From: JAJYIV01 sp964616135
Lineage (GTDB): Bacteria > Patescibacteriota > Patescibacteriia > UBA9934 > GWF2-40-263
Reading direction: 5' to 3'
DNA length: 14,652 nt
Assembly: GCA_964616135.1 (NCBI GenBank)
Contig: CAZTTQ010000019.1
Coordinates: forward strand, 1-14,652
The notes under the pieces are model-generated. The model did no database searches. It was given only the letters and a program-made list of their open reading frames with translations, and was not told the origin of the DNA. The translations under genes were made by a program, and so were the position numbers. Of this stretch, positions 1 to 6,639 are shown in pieces (position 1 is the first letter of the stretch; each line of letters begins with the position of its first letter).

Positions 1-27
1 TTGTTCTGGCCAACCAGGTCAGATTTC

Positions 28-43
28 AGGAGGTTTTCCTCCT
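28..43. other. perfect hairpin hiding AGGAGG
   Basis: AGGAGG, a TTTT loop and CCTCCT form a perfect 6-bp stem. One arm is a full-strength Shine-Dalgarno sequence and the other is the 16S-tail-like complement. No T-run follows, so it is not a typical terminator. No gene starts just after it; the next feature is tRNA-Thr. It may belong to the transcription unit entering from the left edge or to the leader of the tRNA transcript. The rest of 1-67 shows no gene. Confidence 0.4.
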
Positions 44-67
44 CTAAAGTCGCCGCTGGAACTGAGT

Positions 68-142
68 GCCGGAGTAGCTCAGTGGTAGAGCAACGGTTTT
101 GTAAACCGTAGGTCGCGGGTTCAAATCCCGCCTCCGGCTCCA
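68..142 (+). tRNA. tRNA-Thr (anticodon TGT)
   Basis: A complete cloverleaf folds by eye. The acceptor stem pairs 68-74 (GCCGGAG) with 132-138 (CTCCGGC). The D stem is GCTC/GAGC. The anticodon stem is ACGGT/ACCGT with loop TTTGTAA, placing anticodon TGT at 100-102. The T stem is GCGGG/CCCGC with loop TTCAAAT. The discriminator is T139 and CCA is encoded at 140-142. TGT reads ACA and other ACN threonine codons. A TAAAGT at 45-50 could be its -10 box. Confidence 0.97.
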
Positions 143-157
143 TGTTTCCGCGGGGAA

Positions 158-186
158 TTGACAAAAAAGGGCCGTTCGCCTACACT
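158..186 (+). promoter_or_regulatory. rpmG promoter
   Basis: TTGACA (158-163) is followed by a 17-base spacer and TACACT (181-186). It sits between tRNA-Thr and rpmG. Transcription would start near 193, giving a leader of roughly 14 bases with no Shine-Dalgarno. Other -10 boxes in this window have a similar form (TACTCT, TACGCT, TACGTT). Confidence 0.7.
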
Positions 187-206
187 GCGCCCATTACAAC
201 AGCCCT

Positions 207-362
207 ATGTCCCAGGATAATCTCATCAAATTCGAGTGCACCCAGTGCAAGCAGGTGGGCTATTACAGCCATAAGAACAAGAAAACGTTGAAGGAACGCC
301 TTCAGCTTTCCAAGTTCTGCAAGTTCTGCCACAGCCACCAGCCGCACAAGGAAACCAAGTAA
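207..362 (+). CDS. rpmG: 50S ribosomal protein L33
   Basis: This 51-residue protein is ribosomal protein L33 of the large subunit. It keeps the zinc-binding form: C11-x2-C14 in the first half and C38-x2-C41 near the end, with the typical YYSHKNKKTLKERL core and the basic C-terminus ending HKETK. Length is normal for L33. The start at 207 is the only ATG that gives the family N-terminus. It has no Shine-Dalgarno and is preceded directly by CCCT. A good promoter lies just upstream and a strong terminator follows six bases after the stop, so it is a single-gene unit. Having a C+ (zinc) L33 as the only copy here says nothing about a C- paralogue elsewhere. Confidence 0.95.
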   Translation: MSQDNLIKFECTQCKQVGYYSHKNKKTLKERLQLSKFCKFCHSHQPHKETK

Positions 363-367
363 CAATA

Positions 368-388
368 ACCGCCCTCCGGGGCGGTTTT
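368..388 (+). terminator. rpmG terminator
   Basis: ACCGCCC (368-374) pairs with GGGCGGT (379-385) around a TCCG loop, followed by TTT and a short T-rich stretch. It lies just after the rpmG stop. Confidence 0.85.
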
Positions 389-389
389 G

Positions 390-417
390 TTGACTTTATG
401 GGTGGGCAGGGTACTCT
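390..417 (+). promoter_or_regulatory. candidate promoter of the Nudix-like gene
   Basis: TTGACT (390-395), a 16-base spacer and TACTCT (412-417) precede the gene starting at 456. The -10 resembles the TACACT box of rpmG. Transcription would start near 424, leaving about 30 bases of leader that includes the AAGGAGG ribosome-binding site at 444-450. Confidence 0.5.
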
Positions 418-455
418 GCCCGCAAGCTCTTTCACCCACGCCCAAGGAGGCGGCC

Positions 456-1121
456 ATGGATGCGCGCGTTGTACGCGGCGCGGTCCAGAACCGCGCCCCA
501 AGACTGGTAATCAAGGATGAGAATCCGGAGTTGAAGTACTACTTCGGCATTCCGTACCCGGACTTGTTTCATCAAGGCAAGTGGCGGTTCGTGTCGGTCG
601 GCGGCGCCGCTAAGCTCACCAAGGAAGGACGCGTGGAAGTACAGCGGCGGTTCCCGGGCCTCCGGTTTCGCTCCAATAGCATGGATGTGCGGTTTACGGT
701 GTCTGAAACGGACCTGGACCAGGTCCTTGCCGTGTTCCTGGAACGCGGCGAGGACGCCGCGGAGACCGATACCTCGCGTGAGATCTGGGAGGAGCTGTGC
801 GGGGTGGAGCTTCCCAAGCAAATCCTGCCTTCATCGGATTTCCGGAGTATCGAGTTTCGATACGTGACACCCATGTACCAGCCGCGCGTCGGTATGGCGG
901 CGTCGGTCCACGAACCGGACCAGCTCGTCCGTCGCCTGCTCCGGCTCTATGAGCTCGTCGTGCCGATGGAGGTCTTTCGGAAGTTAGAGAAGTCGCCGTA
1001 CGTGCGCTTCTTCCTCCCCGAGCAGCTTCCCGGCGTCGACGATCCGGACCCCAAGAAGGTCCTGGATCCCAAGGATCCTTCTCGGACGATCGAGATCGCC
1101 AATAACCTCTTCGTGTTCTGA
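456..1121 (+). CDS. Nudix-like protein of unknown function
   Basis: This is a 221-residue soluble protein that I do not recognise with certainty. ATG 456 is chosen because AAGGAGG (444-450) stands five bases before it; the frame stays open to 387, but that part spans the promoter. Residues 43-53 (WRFVSVGGAAK), the strand-like DVRFTV at 77-82, and TSREIWEEL at 106-114 recall a Nudix fold with a degenerate Nudix box. RE and EE are present, but an extra residue separates EE from the glycine, and the upstream G-x5-E part is missing. That would fit a Nudix-like domain without normal pyrophosphohydrolase activity, perhaps of the type linked to SMODS nucleotidyltransferases. This is inference only. 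It has its own promoter and terminator. Confidence 0.75.
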   Translation: MDARVVRGAVQNRAPRLVIKDENPELKYYFGIPYPDLFHQGKWRFVSVGGAAKLTKEGRVEVQRRFPGLRFRSNSMDVRFTVSETDLDQVLAVFLERGEDAAETDTSREIWEELCGVELPKQILPSSDFRSIEFRYVTPMYQPRVGMAASVHEPDQLVRRLLRLYELVVPMEVFRKLEKSPYVRFFLPEQLPGVDDPDPKKVLDPKDPSRTIEIANNLFVF

Positions 1122-1122
1122 C

Positions 1123-1154
1123 AGCCGCTTCCCCCACGGGGACGCGGCTTTTTT
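1123..1154 (+). terminator. terminator after the Nudix-like gene
   Basis: AGCCGC (1123-1128) pairs with GCGGCT (1144-1149). An inner TCCCC/GGGGA stem extends it, and a TTTTTT run ends at 1154. Confidence 0.85.
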
Positions 1155-1160
1155 CTACGC

Positions 1161-1180
1161 AAAAACCGCCCGAAGGCGGC
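1161..1180 (-). terminator. terminator of the idi-like Nudix gene
   Basis: Read on the minus strand, GCCGCC-TTCG-GGCGGT is followed by TTTT. It lies just after the stop of the minus-strand Nudix gene and back to back with the terminator of the converging plus-strand gene. Confidence 0.8.
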
Positions 1181-1181
1181 T

Positions 1182-1775
1182 TTATACGGACACGGCGGGG
1201 TGCCACGCATGCATGTCCTGCGGGACGTTCATGGCGCCCGTGGAATGGACGGCGTTGAGAGCCGCGCGCAGGCAGTAATATTCCGTCTGGAAATCATGCG
1301 TGCCGGCGAGCCACTGGGACGGGTTCTCCTTTTCCATGCGGAGGATTTCCTCCGGGGTGAACCAGGCGAATTTCTCCACCTCTCCCGGCTGCGGCGTCAG
1401 GGATTCCGCGGGAGCGTCGTGCAAGAGTACGAACTCACGGACCCAGAGGCGGGAGCGGTTGATGCGCGTCGTGCGCCAGTGAATGATGCGCGATGGGTGG
1501 ACGCGAATGCCTGCTTCTTCCTCTACCTCTTTGGCGGCGTTCGTTTCGTACGTTTCACCCGTGCCGACGTGGCCGCCCAGGTGGGTGCTCCAGACGCCCG
1601 GGTAGCGTTCCTTATTCAAGGAGCGCTGGTGGCAGAGGACCTGGCCCTTGGAGTTAACCACGAAGACGTTGGTGGAACGGCACCAGGCCTTGGCGGAGAT
1701 GGCTTCATGGCGGGGGAGGGAATGGCCGAGCGCGAGCCCGGTTTCCTCCGACACAATATCAAGATGTTCGCTCAT
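1182..1775 (-). CDS. Nudix hydrolase, isopentenyl-diphosphate isomerase-like
   Basis: This 197-residue Nudix hydrolase acts on nucleoside diphosphate-linked or isoprenoid diphosphate-type compounds; the substrate cannot be read from sequence. The Nudix box is complete at residues 68-90: G68, E74, then K82-E83 in place of RE, E86-E87 and G89-I90. The opening MSEHLDIVSEETG and the layout match the idi-like Nudix subfamily, whose members are often annotated as isomerase-like. ATG 1775 is chosen because it gives the family N-terminus. The frame is open up to 2024, but it runs through a terminator hairpin. The start is CCTATG without a Shine-Dalgarno. The tail after residue 178 is extra compared with minimal Nudix proteins. 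It is a single-gene unit. Confidence 0.9.
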   Translation of the reverse strand: MSEHLDIVSEETGLALGHSLPRHEAISAKAWCRSTNVFVVNSKGQVLCHQRSLNKERYPGVWSTHLGGHVGTGETYETNAAKEVEEEAGIRVHPSRIIHWRTTRINRSRLWVREFVLLHDAPAESLTPQPGEVEKFAWFTPEEILRMEKENPSQWLAGTHDFQTEYYCLRAALNAVHSTGAMNVPQDMHAWHPAVSV

Positions 1776-1956
1776 AGGATGGGTGAATGATCCAGCGAAA
1801 CGGGCCAGGAACCTGGCTTCGGCAGGACGGCCGATTGCCTCAAGGCGTGCGCCACCCACGTGTGTGAGGGGAATCGTCTTGGGACAACCAGGGCGCGCGT
1901 GCGTGCTGGGGTTGATGACGATACCATATTTTCCCGCGTTGATCAAGGGAACAACA
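1776..1956 (-). other. long leader region of the Nudix gene
   Basis: About 180 bases without a convincing gene. With the promoter at 1918-1946 the transcript would have a leader of roughly 135 bases. The minus-strand frame of the Nudix gene stays open throughout but has no ATG. I see short GC-rich self-complementary patches, but no riboswitch class that I know. Confidence 0.4.
1918..1946 (-). promoter_or_regulatory. candidate Nudix gene promoter
   Basis: On the minus strand, TTGATC (1946-1941) and TATCGT (1923-1918) are separated by 17 bases. It sits just after the terminator of the upstream cyclase-like gene. Confidence 0.5.
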
Positions 1957-1983
1957 AAACCGCCCCGTATTTGGGGCGGTTTC
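1957..1983 (-). terminator. terminator of the cyclase-like gene
   Basis: CCGCCCC and GGGGCGG form a 7-bp GC stem with an AT-rich 5-base loop, extended by A-T pairs. On the minus strand it is followed by TTTTGTTGTT. It would end the htrA-cyclase unit. Confidence 0.85.
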
Positions 1984-2010
1984 CGTTCGTTTTTGGACCA
2001 AAGAGTGCGA

Positions 2011-3207
2011 TCAGCACCGGGCACCGCGCAGTTCCACGCCGGAAATGGTGGTGGAAAACGCCGTGCCCCCGCGGCCGTTCAGGAGATGGACCGCATTCGG
2101 GAATTCTCCCATCTCCTCCGACAGTTTGGAGGCGAGGTTGACGGGGACGCCGGCAATATCGCGGCCGCCGTGGTCCAGGGGGAAGACGAACGTCTCGCCG
2201 TCTGCCACGCCGACGTTGCACGTGAATCCGGCGGCTACGATGGCGTCGCGCAACCCTAGGGCGAAGCGTTCAGCGTGCGTCGGGGACGGGCAGAGGAAAA
2301 TGCCAATGTCGCCGTTGCACTTCACGCAGTCAGCCGCCTGGGTCGCGGCAGCTTGGCGCGCGGCGGCGGAGGCATCTGCCCAGTCCGCCAGCCGATCCAG
2401 GAGGAAGCGACTCTCCTTGTGGCGGACCTTTAGGAAGACGACCGGCCCGACGTGGCGGTAACGTGCCAGGAACGCGTCTTGTTCCGATTCGGTCGCATCC
2501 GTGCGGCGGATGAAGTCCGCGAACGCGCGGTCAAACGGGGCGGGGTACGGGGCGGTCGCGTCCTTGCGTGCCGCGGGAACGGCGGCAGCGCGGAAGCGGA
2601 ATAAGGCGTCGCCGATGACGCGGATGTCCGGCGCGGGCACCGTGGAGCCCGGGAAACGCTCTTCTGCCGCGTCGCGCACGGCACCGCTCATGACGAGCTC
2701 GCCGCCCTTGGTGTGGTCTTCGGCCACGTGTTCCACGAACTCCGCGTCCGCGCCGAACAAACCGCCGCCCAGGCGCAGGTAGGTGCCCACGTGGGCCGCC
2801 ATGCCGATGCGGACTTCTTGCCCGGCGTTTTCCGCCAGTGCCGCCGCCATGGCGGCCACGACGTCGGCCGGGTTCACGGTCGCCGGATAAAACATCTGGG
2901 TGTTGTCCGCGGCCCAGACGCCGACTGGTTCGCCGCCGACGGCCCGGCCGTAGGCGTGGATGGATTCTTTTGGCTCCTGCACCAGACGCAGGACGTCCAA
3001 CAACGGCCGTTCCTTGGAGAGCCGGCTCAGGCCTGACGCGTCGCTGGAGACGACCGTGCCGCGCACCAAGAACGGCGCCAGCAGGCGGTCGTGGGCTTCC
3101 TGGTCTCCCGCGCTGTCCGCCCAGGCGAATACCAAGTCAAGCGGGACGGAACCGGCGATGTCTTGCCGCAAGTCGGCGAGCGCGGGGGAAAGGAAGCGGC
3201 GGGCCAT
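2011..3207 (-). CDS. tandem class III nucleotidyl cyclase-like protein
   Basis: This is a 398-residue soluble protein with two regions resembling the class III adenylate/guanylate cyclase catalytic domain. In the first (about 48-200), TVVSSDASGLSRL at 51-63 fits the strand carrying the first metal aspartate (D56), and WAADNTQMFYP fits the second (D101). In the second (about 253-378), the first aspartate is replaced (VVFLKVRH, K260), while NGD (D300), the VGVADG segment and GVPVNLASKL (N357) are kept. A pseudodimer with unequal halves is therefore possible; a substrate cannot be assigned. The start is GCCTATG, without a Shine-Dalgarno, 10 bases after the htrA stop, so the two genes are probably co-transcribed. 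Both regions are divergent and activity is uncertain. Confidence 0.8.
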   Translation of the reverse strand: MARRFLSPALADLRQDIAGSVPLDLVFAWADSAGDQEAHDRLLAPFLVRGTVVSSDASGLSRLSKERPLLDVLRLVQEPKESIHAYGRAVGGEPVGVWAADNTQMFYPATVNPADVVAAMAAALAENAGQEVRIGMAAHVGTYLRLGGGLFGADAEFVEHVAEDHTKGGELVMSGAVRDAAEERFPGSTVPAPDIRVIGDALFRFRAAAVPAARKDATAPYPAPFDRAFADFIRRTDATESEQDAFLARYRHVGPVVFLKVRHKESRFLLDRLADWADASAAARQAAATQAADCVKCNGDIGIFLCPSPTHAERFALGLRDAIVAAGFTCNVGVADGETFVFPLDHGGRDIAGVPVNLASKLSEEMGEFPNAVHLLNGRGGTAFSTTISGVELRGARC

Positions 3208-3217
3208 AGGCGAAAGG

Positions 3218-4429
3218 TTAGGGCTTGGGAGCTTCGGTCAGGGTCGTCCAGACGGTTTTGCGTTCGCCCTTGTGAAGAATCTTGAGGGAGACGCGGGTGC
3301 CGGGAGCTTTGGAACGGATGACGGACTGCAGGGTGTGGTCTTCCGTCAGTTTCACGCCGTCCACTTCCAAGATGATATCGTTTTCGGCCAATCCCGCCTT
3401 GTCGGCCGGGGAGCCGGGCATGACGGCCAATTCTTCCACACTTTCACCGCGGACGACCAGGGCCCCTTGGTCCACGGACAGGTTGTTTTTCTGCTTGAGG
3501 GCTTCCGTGATGGGCACGGTGCGCACGCCGAGGAACGCGCGGATGACGCGTCCGTTTTGGCGGATCGATTCCACCGCCTGCTTCACGGCGTTCGCGGGCA
3601 GCGAGAAGCCGATGTTTTCCGCGCCGTTCGCCGTCGCCACGTTCACGCCGAGGACGGTCCCGTCCAGGGAGAGCAGCGGGCCGCCGGAGTTGCCGGGGTT
3701 GATGGCCGCGTCCGTCTGGATGACGTTTTCCAACGTCTCATTGCGGCCCGTGCCGTCGCCGGCGGTAATGGAACGCGACAGGCCGGACACGACGCCGACG
3801 GACACGGTATTGCGGAATTCGGCGAGCGCGTTGCCGATGGCAACGACCGGCTGGCCGAGCTTCACCTGGTCGGAATCGGCGAACTCCAGGAACGGCAGGC
3901 CCTTACCGTCGATCTTCACGACGGCGACGTCCAAGATCTCGTCCGCCGAGACGATCTTTGCGTCGTACTTCGTCCCGTCGTTGGTGAAGACGGTGTAGTC
4001 GGCCCCGGTATCATTCACAACGTGGGCGTTAGTGACTACGTATCCGTCTGCGGAAACCAGGAAGCCCGAACCGCCGCCGATTTCCTTTTTCTCCGTGCCG
4101 ACCCGGCGGGAGCGGGGAATGGAGAATCCGAAGCCTGGGAACATGCCGCCGAAGGGGTTTTCCAGGTACTGCTCCATGACCGGCACGTCCTTGCTGATGA
4201 CGATGGACACGACGGCCGGATTCGCCTGCGCGACCACGTCGCTCACGTCGGTGGCCGTCGTGTTTCCCGTGGTGGTTGTTACGGCGGAGGGAGGCGTAAG
4301 CAGGGTTTCGCCCAGCCACTGCCGGGCGGCCGGGTCCTGCGCCACGAGGATGCCGGAGCCACCGATGAGGAACGCGGCACCGAGGACGCCGCCCAAAAAG
4401 CCGTTGAGAAGGGGAGATTTTTCAGACAT
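3218..4429 (-). CDS. htrA: HtrA/DegP-type serine protease with one PDZ domain
   Basis: This 403-residue trypsin-like protease is anchored to the cell envelope and degrades misfolded or damaged extracytoplasmic proteins. A hydrophobic N-terminal anchor lies at about 8-30, then a Thr-rich linker (48-60), the protease domain (about 62-290) and one PDZ domain (about 298-396). The catalytic triad is intact: H136 in TNAHVV, D167 in LDVAVVKI and S248 in GNSGGP. Length fits single-PDZ DegS/HtrA proteins. ATG 4429 puts the start just before the anchor; upstream extension to 4558 would cross the ppa terminator. The start is CCCTATG with no Shine-Dalgarno. It probably forms a two-gene unit with the cyclase-like gene, which may link envelope stress to signalling (inference). 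Confidence 0.96.
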   Translation of the reverse strand: MSEKSPLLNGFLGGVLGAAFLIGGSGILVAQDPAARQWLGETLLTPPSAVTTTTGNTTATDVSDVVAQANPAVVSIVISKDVPVMEQYLENPFGGMFPGFGFSIPRSRRVGTEKKEIGGGSGFLVSADGYVVTNAHVVNDTGADYTVFTNDGTKYDAKIVSADEILDVAVVKIDGKGLPFLEFADSDQVKLGQPVVAIGNALAEFRNTVSVGVVSGLSRSITAGDGTGRNETLENVIQTDAAINPGNSGGPLLSLDGTVLGVNVATANGAENIGFSLPANAVKQAVESIRQNGRVIRAFLGVRTVPITEALKQKNNLSVDQGALVVRGESVEELAVMPGSPADKAGLAENDIILEVDGVKLTEDHTLQSVIRSKAPGTRVSLKILHKGERKTVWTTLTEAPKP

Positions 4430-4486
4430 AGGGAAGGAGGGTTCGGTCCATTGATACGTATCGGTAAGGATTCTTCTTTCGGCGAA

Positions 4487-4513
4487 CGAAAACGGACGGC
4501 ACGGAGCCGTCCG
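4487..4513 (-). terminator. ppa terminator
   Basis: CGGACGGC (4493-4500) pairs with GCCGTCCG (4506-4513) around a 5-base loop, followed on the minus strand by TTTTCGTTCG. It begins seven bases after the ppa stop. Confidence 0.85.
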
Positions 4514-4520
4514 AAAACGA

Positions 4521-5054
4521 TTACTTGGCGGCCTCGTAGCTCTTGATGTCCTTTTCAATCACCGCCATGGCTTCCTTGGCGTCGCCCCAGGACTTGATCT
4601 TCACCCACTTGCCCGCTTCCAGGTTCTTGTGGTTGTTGAAGAAGTCTTCCACCTGCTTAATGAACATCTCCGGCAGGTCCGTGTAGTTCTGGATCTTGTC
4701 GAAGCGCGGGTCCAGCTTTTTATGCGGGACGCAGATCAATTTGGCGTCGCCGCCGCTTTCGTCTTCCGTGAACAGCACGCCGACCGGGCGCGCGCGCACG
4801 ACGGAACCGGGGTGTACCGGCAAGTCCGTGTAGACGAACGCGTCCAACGGGTCGCCGTCCATGTCCAAGGTCTTATTCACGAACCCGTAGTGGGCCGGAT
4901 ACGACATGGTCGACATGGGGAAGCGGTCCACGAAGAGCAGTTCCGTGTCCTTGTCGATCTCATACTTGATGTGCGGCACGTTCATGGGGATTTCCACCAC
5001 GACGTAGATGTCCTGCGGCGCTTCCTTGCCGGCGGGAAGGTTGTGTAGGCTCAT
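4521..5054 (-). CDS. ppa: inorganic pyrophosphatase (family I)
   Basis: This 177-residue soluble enzyme hydrolyses pyrophosphate to phosphate and so drives biosynthetic reactions forward. The family signature DGDPLD is at 66-71. By comparison with the E. coli enzyme the expected active-site residues are present one position later: E21, K30, Y56, D66, D71, D98 and D103. Length is typical of bacterial hexameric family I enzymes. The start at 5054 is TTCCTATG with no Shine-Dalgarno. It is divergent from the aldolase gene, with 75 bases between the two starts, and has its own terminator. Confidence 0.97.
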   Translation of the reverse strand: MSLHNLPAGKEAPQDIYVVVEIPMNVPHIKYEIDKDTELLFVDRFPMSTMSYPAHYGFVNKTLDMDGDPLDAFVYTDLPVHPGSVVRARPVGVLFTEDESGGDAKLICVPHKKLDPRFDKIQNYTDLPEMFIKQVEDFFNNHKNLEAGKWVKIKSWGDAKEAMAVIEKDIKSYEAAK

Positions 5055-5073
5055 AGGAAGTTACTGTCGCAAA

Positions 5074-5102
5074 AGCGTAGCGCAGCGGCGGGAAGCGGGC
5101 AA
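5074..5102 (-). promoter_or_regulatory. candidate ppa promoter
   Basis: On the minus strand, TTGCCC (5102-5097), 17 bases and TACGCT (5079-5074). Transcription would start about 13 bases before the ppa ATG. Confidence 0.5.
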
Positions 5103-5112
5103 GCCCCCGATA

Positions 5113-5121
5113 TGGCATAAT
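5113..5121 (+). promoter_or_regulatory. extended -10 promoter of the aldolase gene
   Basis: TGGCATAAT is an extended -10 element (TGn plus CATAAT, 5116-5121). No -35 box is apparent. Only eight bases separate it from ATG 5130, so the transcript is expected to start at or next to the start codon, giving a leaderless mRNA. Confidence 0.55.
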
Positions 5122-5129
5122 GCCGTCAT

Positions 5130-6140
5130 ATGCATATGGGGGAGCTGCGCCAGACGGCGCGCCAGTTGGTTGCCCGCGGCCGCGGGATTCTGGCCGCGGA
5201 CGAAAGCACGTCGTCCGCTACCAAGCGGCTGGAATCCGTGGCGGTACCGTCCACGGCGGAGACGCGGCGCCAATACCGGGACTTGTTTTTGTCCGCGCCG
5301 GGGATTGAGGCGTATCTGTCCGGCGTGATCCTGTTTGAAGAAACCATGCGCCAGGCGGGGAACGACGGCGTGCCGTTTCCGGATGCGCTTACGCGCCGCG
5401 GCATCTTGCCGGGCATCAAGGTGGACCAAGGTTTGGAACCGCTCACCGGGTCGTTGCTTGAGACAGTCACGAACGGGTTGGACGGCCTGCCACGCCGCCT
5501 GGAGGAATACCGCGCCGCCGGCGCACGCTTTGCCAAGTGGCGGGCCGCATTCCCGATTGCCGACGGCCTGCCTACGGAGGCGTCGTTGCGGGAAAACGCC
5601 CGTCGCCTGGCTGCGTACGCCGCCGCCTGCCACGCCGCAGACATGGTACCGATGGTGGAACCAGAGGTGCTGCTGGACGGTGACCATGACATCCTCCAAA
5701 GTGCCGACGTGACGGAACGCGTGCTGCGCGCCACCTTCGCCGCGTTGGAAGAGACAGAGGTGGACGTCTCCGCCGTCATCCTGAAGACCAGTATGGTGCT
5801 GGCGGGGGCGGGAAGCCCGCATACGTCGGGGGTGGAAGAAGTCGGGGAAGAAACCGCCCGCGTGCTGCGTATCTGTTGTCCGGGGGACCTGGCCGGCGTG
5901 GTCTTTCTCTCCGGAGGCCAAACGCCCGTTGAGGCAACGGAACACCTCCAGGCGGTTGCCCGCCGCGGGCCGTACCCGTGGCCGATCACGTTTTCCTATG
6001 CCCGCGCGCTCCAAGCTCCGCCCTTGGAGATCTGGCGCGGACACTCGGATAAGGTGTTCTTGGCCCGGCCCGCGGTCATCAAACGCCTTCAATTAAACGT
6101 CTACGCGTCTCGGGGCCTCTATCGCTCCGACATGGAGTAG
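5130..6140 (+). CDS. fructose-bisphosphate aldolase, class I
   Basis: This 336-residue class I (Schiff-base) aldolase interconverts fructose 1,6-bisphosphate with dihydroxyacetone phosphate and glyceraldehyde 3-phosphate in glycolysis. The animal-type fold is clear and the key residues match rabbit muscle aldolase by motif: D24 in AADEST, K97 in GIKVD, K136 in FAKWR, E178 in VEPEV, the Schiff-base lysine K219 in VILKTSMV, S262 in LSGGQ and R292 in SYARALQ. The flexible C-terminal tail with the terminal tyrosine of animal enzymes is absent. ATG 5130 fits the leaderless arrangement; ATG 5136 is a second possibility. The cytochrome b5 gene starts 15 bases after the stop, with no terminator between them. 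Confidence 0.96.
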   Translation: MHMGELRQTARQLVARGRGILAADESTSSATKRLESVAVPSTAETRRQYRDLFLSAPGIEAYLSGVILFEETMRQAGNDGVPFPDALTRRGILPGIKVDQGLEPLTGSLLETVTNGLDGLPRRLEEYRAAGARFAKWRAAFPIADGLPTEASLRENARRLAAYAAACHAADMVPMVEPEVLLDGDHDILQSADVTERVLRATFAALEETEVDVSAVILKTSMVLAGAGSPHTSGVEEVGEETARVLRICCPGDLAGVVFLSGGQTPVEATEHLQAVARRGPYPWPITFSYARALQAPPLEIWRGHSDKVFLARPAVIKRLQLNVYASRGLYRSDME

Positions 6141-6143
6141 AAC

Positions 6144-6149
6144 GATATT
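6144..6149 (+). promoter_or_regulatory. weak candidate -10 before the cytochrome b5 gene
   Basis: GATATT lies six bases before ATG 6156 in the short gap after the aldolase gene. No -35 is visible. It could give a leaderless transcript, or the gene may simply be read through from the aldolase promoter. Confidence 0.3.
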
Positions 6150-6155
6150 TTCCGT

Positions 6156-6632
6156 ATGACACGCACCCAACTTGTGAGCGCTGCCGCCGCCGTATTCGTC
6201 GTGGGAGGAGGCGCCATCCTGTACTACGGCCGCCCGGTCATGAAGCTGCCTAAAAATGACACGCCGTCTATCGAGAGGGGCGAATGGGGGGAAGAAGACG
6301 AAACGGCCGAGGGCCAAGGAATTACCGGGGCGGTTTCGATTGCCGTTTCTCCTACGCCGAGGGCGAAGAAGCCGGCCGCGACCTCGCCCTCGACGCCGGG
6401 CGGTTATACGCTCGCCACGGTCGCAGTGCACAACACGCAGGCGGACTGTTGGTCCGTCGTAAACGGGAGCGTGTACGACCTGACGTCGTGGGTATCCCGC
6501 CATCCGGGCGGTGCTCGTGCGATCGTGGGCATGTGCGGGAAAGACGCGTCCGCGTCGTTTACGCGCCAGCACGGAAGCGCGGGTCGTCCCCAGGCGGCCC
6601 TGGCGTTGCTGAAGATCGGCTCATTGGAATAA
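6156..6632 (+). CDS. membrane-anchored cytochrome b5-like heme protein
   Basis: This 158-residue protein has an N-terminal signal or anchor helix (about 5-24), an acidic then Pro/Thr/Ala-rich linker (35-82) and a cytochrome b5 heme-binding domain (84-157). HPGG at 116-119 supplies one axial histidine (H116), and H139 in FTRQHG fits the second. C98 and C127 lie within the domain and could form a disulfide outside the membrane. The same pattern (xCW...HPGG...CGKD) is frequent in Patescibacteria b5 proteins as I know them. It probably carries electrons on the outer face of the membrane; the partner is unknown. The start is CCGTATG. The DoxX-like gene follows seven bases after the stop. Confidence 0.92.
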   Translation: MTRTQLVSAAAAVFVVGGGAILYYGRPVMKLPKNDTPSIERGEWGEEDETAEGQGITGAVSIAVSPTPRAKKPAATSPSTPGGYTLATVAVHNTQADCWSVVNGSVYDLTSWVSRHPGGARAIVGMCGKDASASFTRQHGSAGRPQAALALLKIGSLE

Positions 6633-6639
6633 ACCGCCT

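Noticed and set aside
1776..2024. N-terminal extension of the minus-strand Nudix protein
   Set aside because: The extension to the ATG at 2024 passes through a terminator hairpin and overlaps the end of the cyclase-like gene. The family N-terminus begins at 1775.
4453..4462. GATACGTATC palindrome upstream of htrA as an operator
   Set aside because: A single perfect 10-base palindrome without a second copy or a clear promoter next to it is not enough to call an operator.
2960..4546. 528-codon plus-strand open frame
   Set aside because: It lies antisense to htrA and the cyclase-like gene, whose families and catalytic residues are clear. Its product is low-complexity, as expected from GC-rich codon bias on the opposite strand.
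4430..4558. N-terminal extension of HtrA
   Set aside because: It would overlap the ppa terminator and the ppa coding end and would put a charged stretch before the membrane anchor. ATG 4429 gives a normal anchor.
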